Positions 20,101 to 28,255 of a DNA stretch of 64,000 nt are shown here, piece after piece. Below the pieces are notes generated by a model, which had not been told where the DNA came from, did no database searches, and worked only from the letters and a program-made list of their open reading frames with translations. Position numbers and translations under genes: made by a program. This DNA comes from Sphaerolaimus hirsutus (Eukaryota > Nematoda > Chromadorea > Monhysterida > Sphaerolaimidae): NCBI GenBank assembly GCA_964036195.1, contig OZ038456.1, forward strand, positions 8,804,001 through 8,868,000. The letters are read 5' to 3'. Numbering within the stretch: the stretch's first letter is position 1; every line of letters begins with the position of its first letter.

Positions 20101-22394
20101 GGGCCAGATTTATTCTTTTTGTCTATAGTATATGATAGCAACTTCAAAAAAATCGTCTTGAAAAATTATAATTACGATTATTTTTCATGTTCAAAAACCG
20201 GGTCAAATCGGCATACGGGATTAAGACATCACTAACTCGACCACAACAATTGAATCTGCGGATTGTCCTGGTTATTTTAAGTGTTGAACGATCCGAATCG
20301 GCCCAGAAATGGCTGAGTTATTAAGCTTCAAAGTCAATGTGCATATTGGCCACGTAAAATGACCACCTTTTTATAGACCCCCTTATCTCGGGACTGGGGG
20401 ATTATTTGAGCAAACAAAAACATTTCATCATAGCCCAGACCCCAAACCACAACATACTCAAATGGCATAAAAATCGGTCAACGTACAACACAATGGAAAA
20501 CACAAATGTATATTTGTATGAGATGGCGAAAAAAGACACTTCATTAGTTTACAACCTAATACTTTGCAGAGAGCTGTAAATACATATTCAATTGCCTGTA
20601 TTTTTGATTCAGAAAATTTAAGTAAAATGTCACACAACTACAAAAAGTTTTTACAAATATATCAGCAATTTATTCAACAAAAACAACAACTGCAAGCAAA
20701 CAAACCAGTTTTCGTGGTTGCACCGGTCCCCTTGACACAATTGGCACCTGTCCAAGACGCGCCTTTGGTGGTGATTGTGGCACATTAGCCCTGGGCGGCA
20801 CTGGTGGCTTTTCACTCTCATGAACTTCTTCCTCTACTTGCTCAACGGCCTCCTGCACCTTCTGGGGCCAATTCCTCGAGTGGACAAATGACAAGTAAAG
20901 TGGTAGTGGTAAGAAAAGTAGTGAGTAATTATAATGTGACAAGTACGCATAACTTTATATGTAACAAGTAAGTATGTGAATGCAGTTGTTTGTCACTTTT
21001 GTATTTACTTGTCACTTTTTTCACCACTTGACACTGTCCACGTCACTTGACCACTCGCGGAATGGGCACCTGCCCTTTCTGCGATCCATCATTTTCCCTT
21101 TCCTTCAGCAATCTCTCGTGTTCTTCCAGCCACGAGTCTTTGTCCTTGTCATTGTCATTGTCGATGATCTCCTCATAGTTTTCAGTGTTGTGTGGCTGGC
21201 AGATAATCGCTGGCACCATGCCAGTTTCTTTTGTTTCTTGGTGCTCCGCGTGCCACCAGCGGTCGGAACTTTTTTTTTTTTGGGGGGGGGGGTTATCATT
21301 TCTTACAAATGAATGAATGTGAAAAATAGTGCACTGCAATATTTGAGCAATGCTGGTGAAAAGGAGAATTTTGTGTTTTTTTAAATTAATGGATCCCAAT
21401 GGGGTACGGTAGATCTCACTGTACTGTGTGCTGTCAATCAAAATTAAGACCAATTTACAGAAGAGTAATTATTCTTTTTGTATAAAAGTCTATTTTATTC
21501 AGAAAGTAGATTTTTGACAAAAAAAGCAGTGTATGTAGCTCAGGTTTTTCTGAAAAGAGAAACACATTTGTAGTCTTGTCAAGAAAAGTGTTCTTCCCAG
21601 AGAAAATCAAAACACAAAACGTTCTTCCCCTCCCCATAATTACATTGGGTTTGAATAATTGCATAAATTTTTCCACCTACCGCGTTTTTAAAATTTTCAC
21701 CAGGTCTCCCTTTCTCACGGCCAAATCCCCGTCATTTTCCGGCGTGAAATCCTCGGTTATCGAAAAAATTGGCAAATTATTTTCCGCTTTTTCCGCCTCA
21801 GTTTGCTCATTACTTTTTCCCTTTCCATTATCCTTTGTCGCCTCGCCGACGACACTTTTTGGGGAAAATAAATCATCGTATAAAATGACTGAATATTTGT
21901 TTTGTCATCACTCGTTAACAGAATACCGTATTTCTTCTAATAGAACAACGCCGTTCTATTCTTTTCGTCAATTTTTTTTACCTGCCGTTCTATTGGAGGT
22001 GCCATTCTATTGGAGGGTCCTTTCTATTGGAGGTCCCGTTCTATTCTTTTCGAGGGTGTAAAAAAGTGCCAAAACCTGCCGTTCTTTTGGAGGTGCCGTT
22101 CTATTGGAGGTATGCCGTTCTATTAGAATAAATATGGTAGTGATGGAAAAGCGCCATGGCTATTTTTGCATGGCGCCACAAACAAAAAAAAACCGGCGCT
22201 GGCGCTCGGCGACATTTTGCTCTGGCGCCATTGGCGCTTGGCGCCAAAATCCTGGCGCTTTTTACATCGCTACAACAGACGGAGTGTTTCATACGGGCTT
22301 ATCGGCTGATTTACGGTAATCGGTTAGAAATTTTTTACCTTTTCCTCTCAGAATCTTCCATATCATCCTTTGTTCGTTCAATTTCCAATGGCAT
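5104..22394 (-). CDS. NPHP1: Nephrocystin-1-like ciliary protein, 14 exons
   Basis: Exons on the minus strand: 22394-22339, 21854-21681, 21268-21070, 20861-20748, 10683-10516, 10218-10033, 9522-9412, 9324-9242, 8994-8833, 8331-8269, 8092-7968, 7394-7288, 5976-5860, 5268-5104. All phases agree, giving 609 residues (human protein about 730). Exons 2-3 form an SH3 domain (ITEDFTPENDGDLAVRKGD, then SDRWWHAEH and TGMVPA), followed by an acidic stretch and a proline-rich KPPVPPR. Exons 5-14 follow the nephrocystin homology region in order: FHDIFWN; GRLCLTDGRQVLSNVHL; DVFVRSNYAKKSVHVLIEFG; WGDVSFGWAAIPL; MLAIFPTIADQPDLM; PLDYDDFLLDLAG. The family acts in the ciliary transition zone. Exon 1 and its acceptor are the weakest part: a stronger-looking acceptor at 21888 is out of phase with exon 1. 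A retrotransposon lies in intron 4. Confidence 0.9.
5338..5578. mobile_element. Inverted-repeat element with TATACTC ends
   Basis: Outer blocks are TACTGGGCGGACATGATACTCTG and ACGCGTGCAGGGTGTAAAGT...GGAGTATAC, with GGCACGCTTCCA-type inverted blocks inside (near 5390-5400 and 5523-5533). Related copies are at 36316-36578, about 47088-47402 and 62256-62507. It lies in the last intron of the nephrocystin gene. Confidence 0.65.
6436..7096. mobile_element. hAT-like MITE, TAGGGTGTCAAA family
   Basis: Perfect 12-bp inverted ends TAGGGTGTCAAA / TTTGACACCCTA, flanked by an exact 8-bp duplication CGTAGTAA (6428-6435 and 7097-7104). The interior is an array of GGAAAACGGAAACGG-type repeats on one strand. 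It sits in intron 12 of the nephrocystin gene. Open frames here are repeat translations. A related fragment is at about 36980-37050. Confidence 0.9.
8093..8268 (-). mobile_element. Introner-like element forming most of nephrocystin intron 10
   Basis: On the minus strand the end CTGGGGCCACTCCGAGAACC abuts exon 10, and the other end, CTACAGGGCCTGACACC, lies near 8131; the acceptor is reached through a C-run ending CTCAG at 8093-8095. Phase is kept if exon 10 ends ...CTG GG and the intron begins with GC (a GC-AG intron). No GT donor is available that keeps the frame. Family 1 of the introner-like elements. Confidence 0.55.
8620..8812. mobile_element. TA-flanked MITE, TTCTAATAGAAC family
   Basis: Begins TACCGTATTTCTTCTAATAG and ends CTATTAGTAGAAATACGGTA. 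Internal AATAGAACGGC repeats. It lies in intron 9 of the nephrocystin gene. The same family recurs at 21924-22132, 25270-25685 and 48463-48814, and as half copies at 28703, 43771 and 52690-52775. Confidence 0.8.
10789..11239. mobile_element. TA-flanked MITE, CCTCGAA/G-run family
   Basis: Starts TACCGTATTACCTCGAAATA and ends TTCGAGGTAATACGGTA, with poly-G tracts just inside the ends and an internal GCAGTATTTGTCATGTACG-type core. A one-ended relative follows at 11274-11420. The family is one of the most abundant repeats in the window. Confidence 0.85.
11474..12721 (+). repeat. 5' LTR, interrupted by an hAT-like element
   Basis: Begins AGTTAGACACCCTGTAGTTG and ends GCAAGCTTCTTT. Without the inserted element and one duplication it is about 301 bp, against 290 bp for the 3' copy. 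The termini are not the usual TG...CA. Confidence 0.85.
11688..12626 (+). mobile_element. hAT-like MITE, TAGTGATG/GGCACC family, inside the 5' LTR
   Basis: Ends TAGTGATGTTAAAGGCACC and GGTGCCTTTACATCACTA. The exact 8-bp duplication TGCACTAC lies at 11680-11687 and 12627-12634; the 3' LTR shows the empty site with one TGCACTAC. Both arms carry GGCACCGCACCGGCACC-type repeats around an AT-rich core. No transposase. Other full copies are at 33198-34128 and 37199-38331. Confidence 0.95.
12722..12739 (+). other. Putative primer-binding site of the retrotransposon
   Basis: TGGTGCCGCGACCGTGG directly follows the 5' LTR end. The leading TGG is what a tRNA 3' CCA would pair with. I cannot assign the tRNA. 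Confidence 0.55.
12740..13800 (+). repeat. GC-rich tandem-repeat leader of the retrotransposon
   Basis: At least six copies of a CAGCACTGGGCTG motif lie near 13134, 13268, 13372, 13457, 13562 and 13677, spaced 85-135 bp. Surrounding units share GCCGACGCAGCC-like and GCGACTGGCACC-like sequence. GC content is far above the rest of the window. Open frames of 240-290 codons on both strands reflect lack of A/T-rich stops rather than genes. Confidence 0.7.
13913..18706 (+). pseudogene. gag-pol frame of the Ty3/gypsy element with four in-frame TGA codons
   Basis: One continuous frame with no frameshift; the only stops are TGA at 14753, 16640, 16847 and 17873. The ATG at 13913 is the likely gag start, though the frame is open upstream. 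Seen in order: a glutamine-rich gag; two CxxH...C zinc-knuckle-like motifs (CAYHKSNGHNTADC near 15140); protease core VDNGADVS (about 15545); reverse transcriptase with RFCVDFRRLHK and YLDDIII (about 16350-16670); RNase H with TSDASADG (about 17100); an HHCC zinc-binding region ending CNRCKTC (about 17795-17812); integrase HLDYSTF, TDSGTHF and GLAERA (about 17885-18185). It copies the element through RNA and inserts it. With these stops normal translation gives only truncated products unless TGA is read through. Confidence 0.85.
18805..19094 (+). repeat. 3' LTR
   Basis: 290 bp, matching the 5' LTR along its whole length except a T/G-rich stretch near 18860-18870 and scattered single bases. 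It shows the uninterrupted AATAAATGCACTACTTATT site that was hit by an hAT-like element in the 5' copy. Confidence 0.9.
19358..20564. repeat. Long fold-back element
   Basis: Two arms of roughly 590 bp in inverted orientation: ATTAGGTTGTAAACTAATG near 19360 pairs with CATTAGTTTACAACCTAAT near 20545; CAGCCATTTCTGGGCC near 19609 pairs with GGCCCAGAAATGGCTGAG near 20299; AACTTCCGCCTCCCATA near 19845 pairs with the region near 20038. Arms differ at scattered bases. No protein is encoded. It lies in nephrocystin intron 4. Confidence 0.85.
20862..21069 (-). mobile_element. Introner-like element, family 2: exact intron 3 of nephrocystin
   Basis: On the minus strand exon 3 ends ...GGGCAG and the intron begins GTGCCCATTCCGCGAGTGG; it ends CACTCGAGGAATTGGCCCCAG, and exon 4 begins AAGGTGCAG, phase 0 on both sides. 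The two ends are an imperfect inverted repeat (CCATTCCGCGAGTGG against the complement of CCACTCGAGGAATTGG), and TTACTTGTCACTT-type inverted blocks continue inward. 208 bp. The hairpin and the intron coincide. Confidence 0.8.
21924..22132. mobile_element. TA-flanked MITE, TTCTAATAGAAC family
   Basis: Starts TACCGTATTTCTTCTAATAG and ends CTATTAGAATAAATATGGTA, with GCCGTTCTATTGGAGGT repeats inside. It lies in intron 1 of the nephrocystin gene. Its terminal TA is shared with the TAGTGATG element that follows. Confidence 0.75.
22131..22275. mobile_element. Short hAT-like MITE, TAGTGATGG/GGCGCT family
   Basis: Begins TAGTGATGGAAAAGCGCCATGG and ends CTGGCGCTTTTTACATCGCTA, with TGGCGCTTGGCGCC-type repeats. 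No clear 8-bp duplication, perhaps because it abuts another element. Confidence 0.6.
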
Positions 22395-23712
22395 AGTTTT
22401 GGTAAATTACCTAGTCTAAATTTACGTTTTTATTCAGCGATTTAGTGCGGCTGTTGTAATATTTTTACGCTAAATTTCCATGTACCGAAATGCAATTTGG
22501 CTAGTTGCCATGACAACCGTACGTTGAGGTACGTTTCCTGTTTTTCAAGGTCACGTTTTTGCATGCATTTTCCTAGCGGTTCAAAGCTGCATTAGATAAA
22601 ATTCTATATTCTACATTCATTGCTTTCTTGTTGAGATATATTCAGTTGGAATCATTCGTGGAATACCGTATATCGTCAAATAAGTCCCCAGGAGAGTTAT
22701 TTTTTGACAGATATTTTTTACTTGTAATATGTAATTCATGCAATGAAATCAATGCTTCCGAACATCAAATGTAAATTTTACCTAATATTATACCGCATAA
22801 TAATCTCATTCCATCACTACCTAGTGCCAACCAAATTTTGGCGATTTTTGTTGTGTGACAATATTTGTAATGATACGGTATCATATGTTTATTTTCTCTA
22901 TTCATTCACTCATTAATTATCGTTTTATCAAGATAATATTTACATTAATTTCTCGTTTCGCAATTTCCAATAATTGAAATACTCTTCTGTTCCCTGTTTT
23001 TGACACCGTTTCATTTGCAATCACAGCAAAAAAATGTGTGTGTGACGCGCGGTGAAGTGTTGCGAAGTGTCCCTAAACCCGAGCATTTGTACAGTGTCCG
23101 TGAAGACACTTCACTGTGCATCCAGAGCTCCACGACGCTTCACGAACTATGCACAGTAAGCTGCAATGGTTCGTGAAGTGCATTTCACATAGTTTGTCTG
23201 TTGTGATAATAGGTGAAGCATGTGGAAAGCACTTCATTTCAAATCTCGTGAAGCGTGTGGAAGTGTCTTCACAAAGGCCGCTTCCACACGCTTCACGATA
23301 ATCTTTTTGCAGTGTATCTTCAATTGTGTTGTCTTCGACGATTTGTTCTATTTAGACGGCTGAAGGAAGAATTGTTCAAGGTTTATCTTAGAAGTCTTAG
23401 AAATGATTTATCTCATAATACTTTCCATAGATGACGTCATCCCAAAGAAGTTCATTGTGAAGCTCTTTTACAGGGAATCAATATCAGAATATAGGTATCT
23501 GGTCCAAAAAGAACCAAACTGCAAAAACAAACGATCATATTCACATGGTACATTTAATTCATGTATTTACATATTATTTACATTATATGGCACACAATGT
23601 AGTCAATGGGTACACTCACATGTCAACTCAAACTTATTTGCATGTGCAAATGGAGATTCAGGTCTACCCACTGCAAGGCAATATTAAATTAACCTGACTT
23701 GTCAATCACAAA
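22395..23712. other. Intergenic stretch between nephrocystin and VWA genes
   Basis: No gene seen. It holds a one-ended CCGTAT element near 22672 and, at about 23024-23318, an inverted-repeat element with CACAGCAAAAAAATG and TTTTTGCAGTG ends and GTGAAGCGTGTGGAAG repeats, related to 42681-43074. A small open frame at 23403-23687 matches nothing I know. Confidence 0.55.
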
Positions 23713-26700
23713 TCACGCACACTGCGCACCGGCTTTAAGTGTTCCCTGAACCTTGTCTAGGAAACCGGAAACATTTGCTTCAATTTCATCAAAGTCCGTT
23801 TTGATAAGTAGGCCTGTGTGTGTGTGTGTGGGGGGGGGGGGTTAATGAGGGTATTAAAAGTGCACGGGTGTGCTTTTGCTTGTCTTGGGAATGTGAAGAA
23901 TTTTGATCATGGGCCAGTTTCACAAGTGACAAAGTAAAGAATGAAACTTTACTCTTAACTCTTTACTTTTCAATTTACTTTATAAAAGTTTGGGAATCAG
24001 GTATTTAAGTGGGGGAACCTTTCACCTACCGTATTTTCTCGAAAACCCCCCGGGGGTTTATTGTTTCGCGAGTAAATTTTCAGGAGGTTGATTCGAGGGG
24101 GCTTATTCGGAGGGGGGTGTTTATCATTTCATCAGAAGTTTTTGTGTAAATTTGGCCAAATTTGAGAAAATACAGTCTGTGGAGTATTCAAGCAGGAACT
24201 ATTCAAGCGGGTGTACTATTCAAATGGGGGGGTATTCAAGCAGGAGAGGTAAATAATCGAGTAATCCATCTAACCGACCTTCACTATTACAATTCGCCGA
24301 ACTACCCCCACCTCCCGAGCCAGCCGGCCCAACAATCGCTGAAATCTGGGGTCCAGGAACCCCACCCCCCGAAACTGAAGGCTGGGGTCCGGGGAGGCCA
24401 CCCCCCGAAACTGAGGGGCGGGGCCGCTCCGGCGGCAGGTTGCACCCCTGGATTTGACCCAGTTGATAATCGTCCACGTTGGGTCCGATCGCGATTACGA
24501 TTATGCACACGCCCTGTGTTTTTAGATCGCGCGCCACTCGCACTGGGTCGCCCGGTGTGTTGTGTCTGGGGGGGGGGGTGTTTTTTGTTGGGGGGAGGGG
24601 TTTTGTTGGGGGGGGGGTTATTGGATGAAGATTTTTTCCCAGACTTGAGCTTTGCGTGACGCTCTTAAAATTACTTTGCAATGTGTCTGTCAACTGTTCA
24701 GAATGTCCAGAACTTATTCAAAAGTAGCACTAGGTAAGTGAAGTAAAGTGTCAAATCTCATGTCAAATGTCTTGCAAAGTGTCAATTGTCATGACAAATG
24801 TCAAGTAAAAGTGTCAATTGTCATGTATAGTTCAGTAATAAAATCTTCTTTTTTTATTGACATTTTACATGGCATTTGGCACATTACTTTACACTTTACA
24901 GGACTTGGGACTGCACCCAGGTAAAATTAGGTCGATAGGTTTAGGTTTAGGTTTACGACGATAAAATTAGGTTTTCACCCACCTGCCGTCAGTCCACAAG
25001 ATGATGAGCTTTTGTCCCCTGCTGTACGTCATCGTGTCGCCTGCCATCGACAGGGCGCTGAAAAGTGAAATGGATGTAAAAAAAGTTAATTGTCCTTAGC
25101 TCAGTTGATAAAAATGACCCACTGGGTTTTGTACCAGTTTCAGAAAATGAAATATTTTATTTTTATCATTGCAAGGTTTTTCGAGAGAAATTTTGTTTTT
25201 CGAGATTTACCGAGATCACATTTCACAGTATTTTCCAAAACATACCCATTTCTGGAAGGCTAAACACAATACCGTATTTCTTCTAATAGAAGAGCACCGT
25301 TCTATTTTTTTCGTCACGCTTTTTACCAGTCATTGGAGGTGCCGTTCTATTGGCGGTTGCAGTTCTGCTTTTTCGCCAATATTTTTCACACATTTCTCAT
25401 TTGAACTGAGTATATTTATGAAACATGGGCAACATTATAATATCAGAGCATCAATTAAAACGAAACCAAATGTGAAAACAACCCTTCAAATTTCAATCAT
25501 AGCGCTGAACACCTTGGATGTTCTCACCATCCATTTGTCATTTTTTGGTGTTTTGGCACTCTCTCAAGTAATTTCTATCTGCCGTTCTATTGGAGGTGCC
25601 GTTCTATTCATTTAGTCGGTGGAAAAAAAGTGCCAAAACCTGCCGTTCTATGAGAGGTGCCGTTCTATTAGAAGAAGTACAATATCCCATTTCAGCAACT
25701 CACTCTGCGATATTCGTCCTGGACGCACTTTCATAAATCATTTGATCGACGCTCGCCAGCGCCCTGTAAGCGTTCGTGGTCAAGCTCTGCACCGACGTGG
25801 AGTAGACGCCAAACTTTTGGATGCCGATTTCCAGGTTAAGATGGCCGTGGGCACCTGTTTCGCTGTTGATTACGTCCCTGGCGAAGTTTTTGCTCTGGGA
25901 TTTTTGGGGGGGGTTGTTCGGGAAAAGTTTTGTAGTTTACAAAGTTCATTACTGATGTTCACAGTGAAGCTGTCGGAAACAGAGATGTTAAAATACTGGT
26001 ATTTTTGGAAAGCGTAAATGTAAATACTTTTTCTAAATCTTGAATATTTACCTAAATTAAAACGCGGGGTTTTTGTTGAAATACCGAGGAGTGTATAAAA
26101 AAAGCGTAAGCGTAAAAGATTTCTTTGAAAGTGCTCTCGCTTTTCAGGATTGGAAAACAACACAATTATCGCATCACAAGCTAGTTTTCATGGTTCCAAA
26201 TCCAATTTGAAAACTCATTCAAAAACTGAAGCGACGCGAACACTGATTGACACTTCCACAATGCCATAACTAACGATGGCAAACCCTCCAAAAAAAAGTA
26301 TTTAAATTTTTAAGTGTTTTTTCCCAACTGAATTTTTGAATTTTCGAATTTAATTTTCGAATTTTCGAATCTTTTTTGGCAATTTTCGAATTTTTTGGCC
26401 ATTTTTTGAATTTTTTCAAATAATTTTCGAATTTTTTTGGAAAAATATTGAATCTGAAGGTTTAAACACAGAATTTGGACTGTTTTGGAAGTGGCTATAC
26501 TCGGCAGACGTGCTAATCTACAAATAGATATGATTTATATCTTTGGCTGGCAGACAGCCAACTGAAAACTTGTGAACTGATTCACCACTGCACTCCATTT
26601 CATCCTGACTCCGAACCAGTTCAGTCAGCTGTAAGTTCACTGCGGACTGCGGTTATGACGTCATGATGGGGTGTTACCACCAGAAAAATGTAGGGTGTAA

Positions 26701-28255
26701 TTTCGCCTGAGTATAGCACACTGAGCGTACTCAGTGCATACAGTGCTAACTGCACGAAATATGGGTACTTCTCAAACCAATACTCAAAACCACTCTTATA
26801 CTCCAGCGACATTACACCTACAATGAAATCTACCATAACCCATCTGAATAAAAGAACGAACAAAAAATTTTTCATCATATTTATCAAAGCAATTTGATTA
26901 ATATGATGACAAAATTTTATGTTTGTTCTTTCATTCAGATGGGATATGCTAGGTTTCATTATAAAGTGTAATGTCGCTGGAGTATATCTTTGATCACATC
27001 TCTTTTACTTATAAATATGTGCAGTCCCAGACACCTGTAAAATGCTCTGTGAAATGTCAAATGTTATGCAAAGTGTCTAAAGTCATGGAAATGCTGTGGA
27101 AAATGGCAAATATGTTTGCCATTTTTCCAGGGCATTTTCATAACTTTTGACACTTTGCATGACATTTCACATTTTACAGGGCAGTTTACATTTCAACGTT
27201 TTTGGACCTTTTTTCTGTTTTGTTTCGCTTTTTCATAAGCACCGCGTATCAATTTTCATTGTATTTAATACGTTGAACTTAAGAGTGCCTTGAATTGCCT
27301 GAAAAATTCGAAAAGTATTTTCGAATTTTCGAATTTTCGAATTTTTTGAAAAATAAATCGATTTTTAAGTGTTTTTTCTAGGGGTGAAATAAAAATTCGA
27401 AAATTCCGGAAAAATTCGAAAATTCGAAAATGTTTTCGAATTTTCGAATTTTTTTTTGCCATCGTTAGCCATAACTGACCACTTAGACTCAGCGTACTAG
27501 TATTAGGATGCAATTACCGTATTACCTCGCATTATTCCCCCTCGAATTAACCCCCCCCCCTCAAAATGGGCTGGGGAAAAAATACCCCCCCTCGAAATAC
27601 CCCCCTCGGAATGATGTACGTTATGTACGTAACAAATACGTCATGTATACAATGTACATGATGTATATTACTGCTAATTTGCATTGCAGCTACACATAGA
27701 CTAGTTTGTGTAGCTATCTACGTTTTTATGTCCAAATATACCCCGTTGGGACACATTTATTACCTGTTTTGGGTACGCAAATGCCTTCTTTTTACTACGA
27801 TCCTTACGAAAATTTCTGACGAAATAATAACCCCCTCGAATTAACCCCCCTCAAATTTTGCTGGCGAAATAAACCCCCCTGGGCGTATTTCGAGGAAATA
27901 CGGTATTAGTTTACAGAAATGATCAGTTCACAAACTGTAAGGAGATCAACAAAATGACGATCGAGTTTCCAAATCGGAACCATGAAAACTTGCGTAGTGA
28001 TTCAAATCAACCCACCGTCTCAAAGTGCCTCTGAGTAACGCTGCCGCTTTCGTCGAAAATCATCACCATCGTATCCAAATAATGTTGCGCGGCCATCCCG
28101 ACTATTCTAGACAATGTCGGGCTGAGATGACTGGTTTCTTTGGCGAATTTGTTCAATCGCATGTCTTTCAGCGACGCACTGAAAGAAGCTTGTTGTCCAA
28201 GTGTTTCAGTGTGGATCAGGCACGCGAAGTAGAGAAATGCAACTAGTTTGAACAT
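23713..28255 (-). CDS. Secreted von Willebrand factor A-domain protein
   Basis: Five exons on the minus strand: 28255-28016, 25894-25704, 25057-24983, 24565-24279, 23813-23713. Phases match (0, 2, 2, 1), giving 297 residues and a TGA stop. Exon 1 begins with a signal peptide (MFKLVAFLYFACLIHTETLG) and ends in the metal-binding motif MIFDESGSV (DxSxS). Exon 2 continues EIGIQKFGVYSTSV and SRTNIA; exon 3 has KLIILWTDG; exon 4 has DLKTQGVCIIVIAIG and QLGQIQGC. These are the core strands and three metal-ion loops of a single VWA fold, used in extracellular adhesion. After the domain comes an unusual Gly/Pro-rich insert with the unit PSVSGGGxPGPQ seen twice. Exon 5 supplies the final helix (KTDFDEIEANVSGFLDKVQ). 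No transmembrane segment, so it is probably secreted. Ligand unknown. Confidence 0.9.
25270..25685. mobile_element. TA-flanked MITE, TTCTAATAGAAC family, expanded copy
   Basis: Starts TACCGTATTTCTTCTAATAG; the right end is decayed (TTCTATTAGAAGAAGTACAAT). GCCGTTCTATTGGAGGT repeats inside. It lies in intron 2 of the VWA gene. Confidence 0.65.
26271..27467. mobile_element. hAT-like MITE, GATGGCAAA-end family, copy 2, with nested insertion
   Basis: Ends TAACGATGGCAAA / TTTGCCATCGTTA; exact 8-bp duplication GCCATAAC at 26263-26270 and 27468-27475. TTCGAAAATTCGAA repeats lie near both ends. The middle holds other elements, including an inverted repeat at 26797-26986 (TATACTCCAGCGACATTAC ends) and an introner-related TGTAAAATG block at about 27024-27185. 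It sits in intron 1 of the VWA gene. Confidence 0.9.
27515..27905. mobile_element. TA-flanked MITE, CCTCGAA/G-run family
   Basis: Starts TACCGTATTACCTCG and ends TTCGAGGAAATACGGTA, with C runs inside and a core containing ACGTACATCATTCC-like sequence. It lies in VWA intron 1, just inside the preceding hAT-like element's flank. Confidence 0.8.

Noticed and set aside
27265..27513. Frames with IRKFENSK / FRIFEFF repeats
   Set aside because: Translations of TTCGAAAATTC repeats at the end of the hAT-like element 26271-27467.
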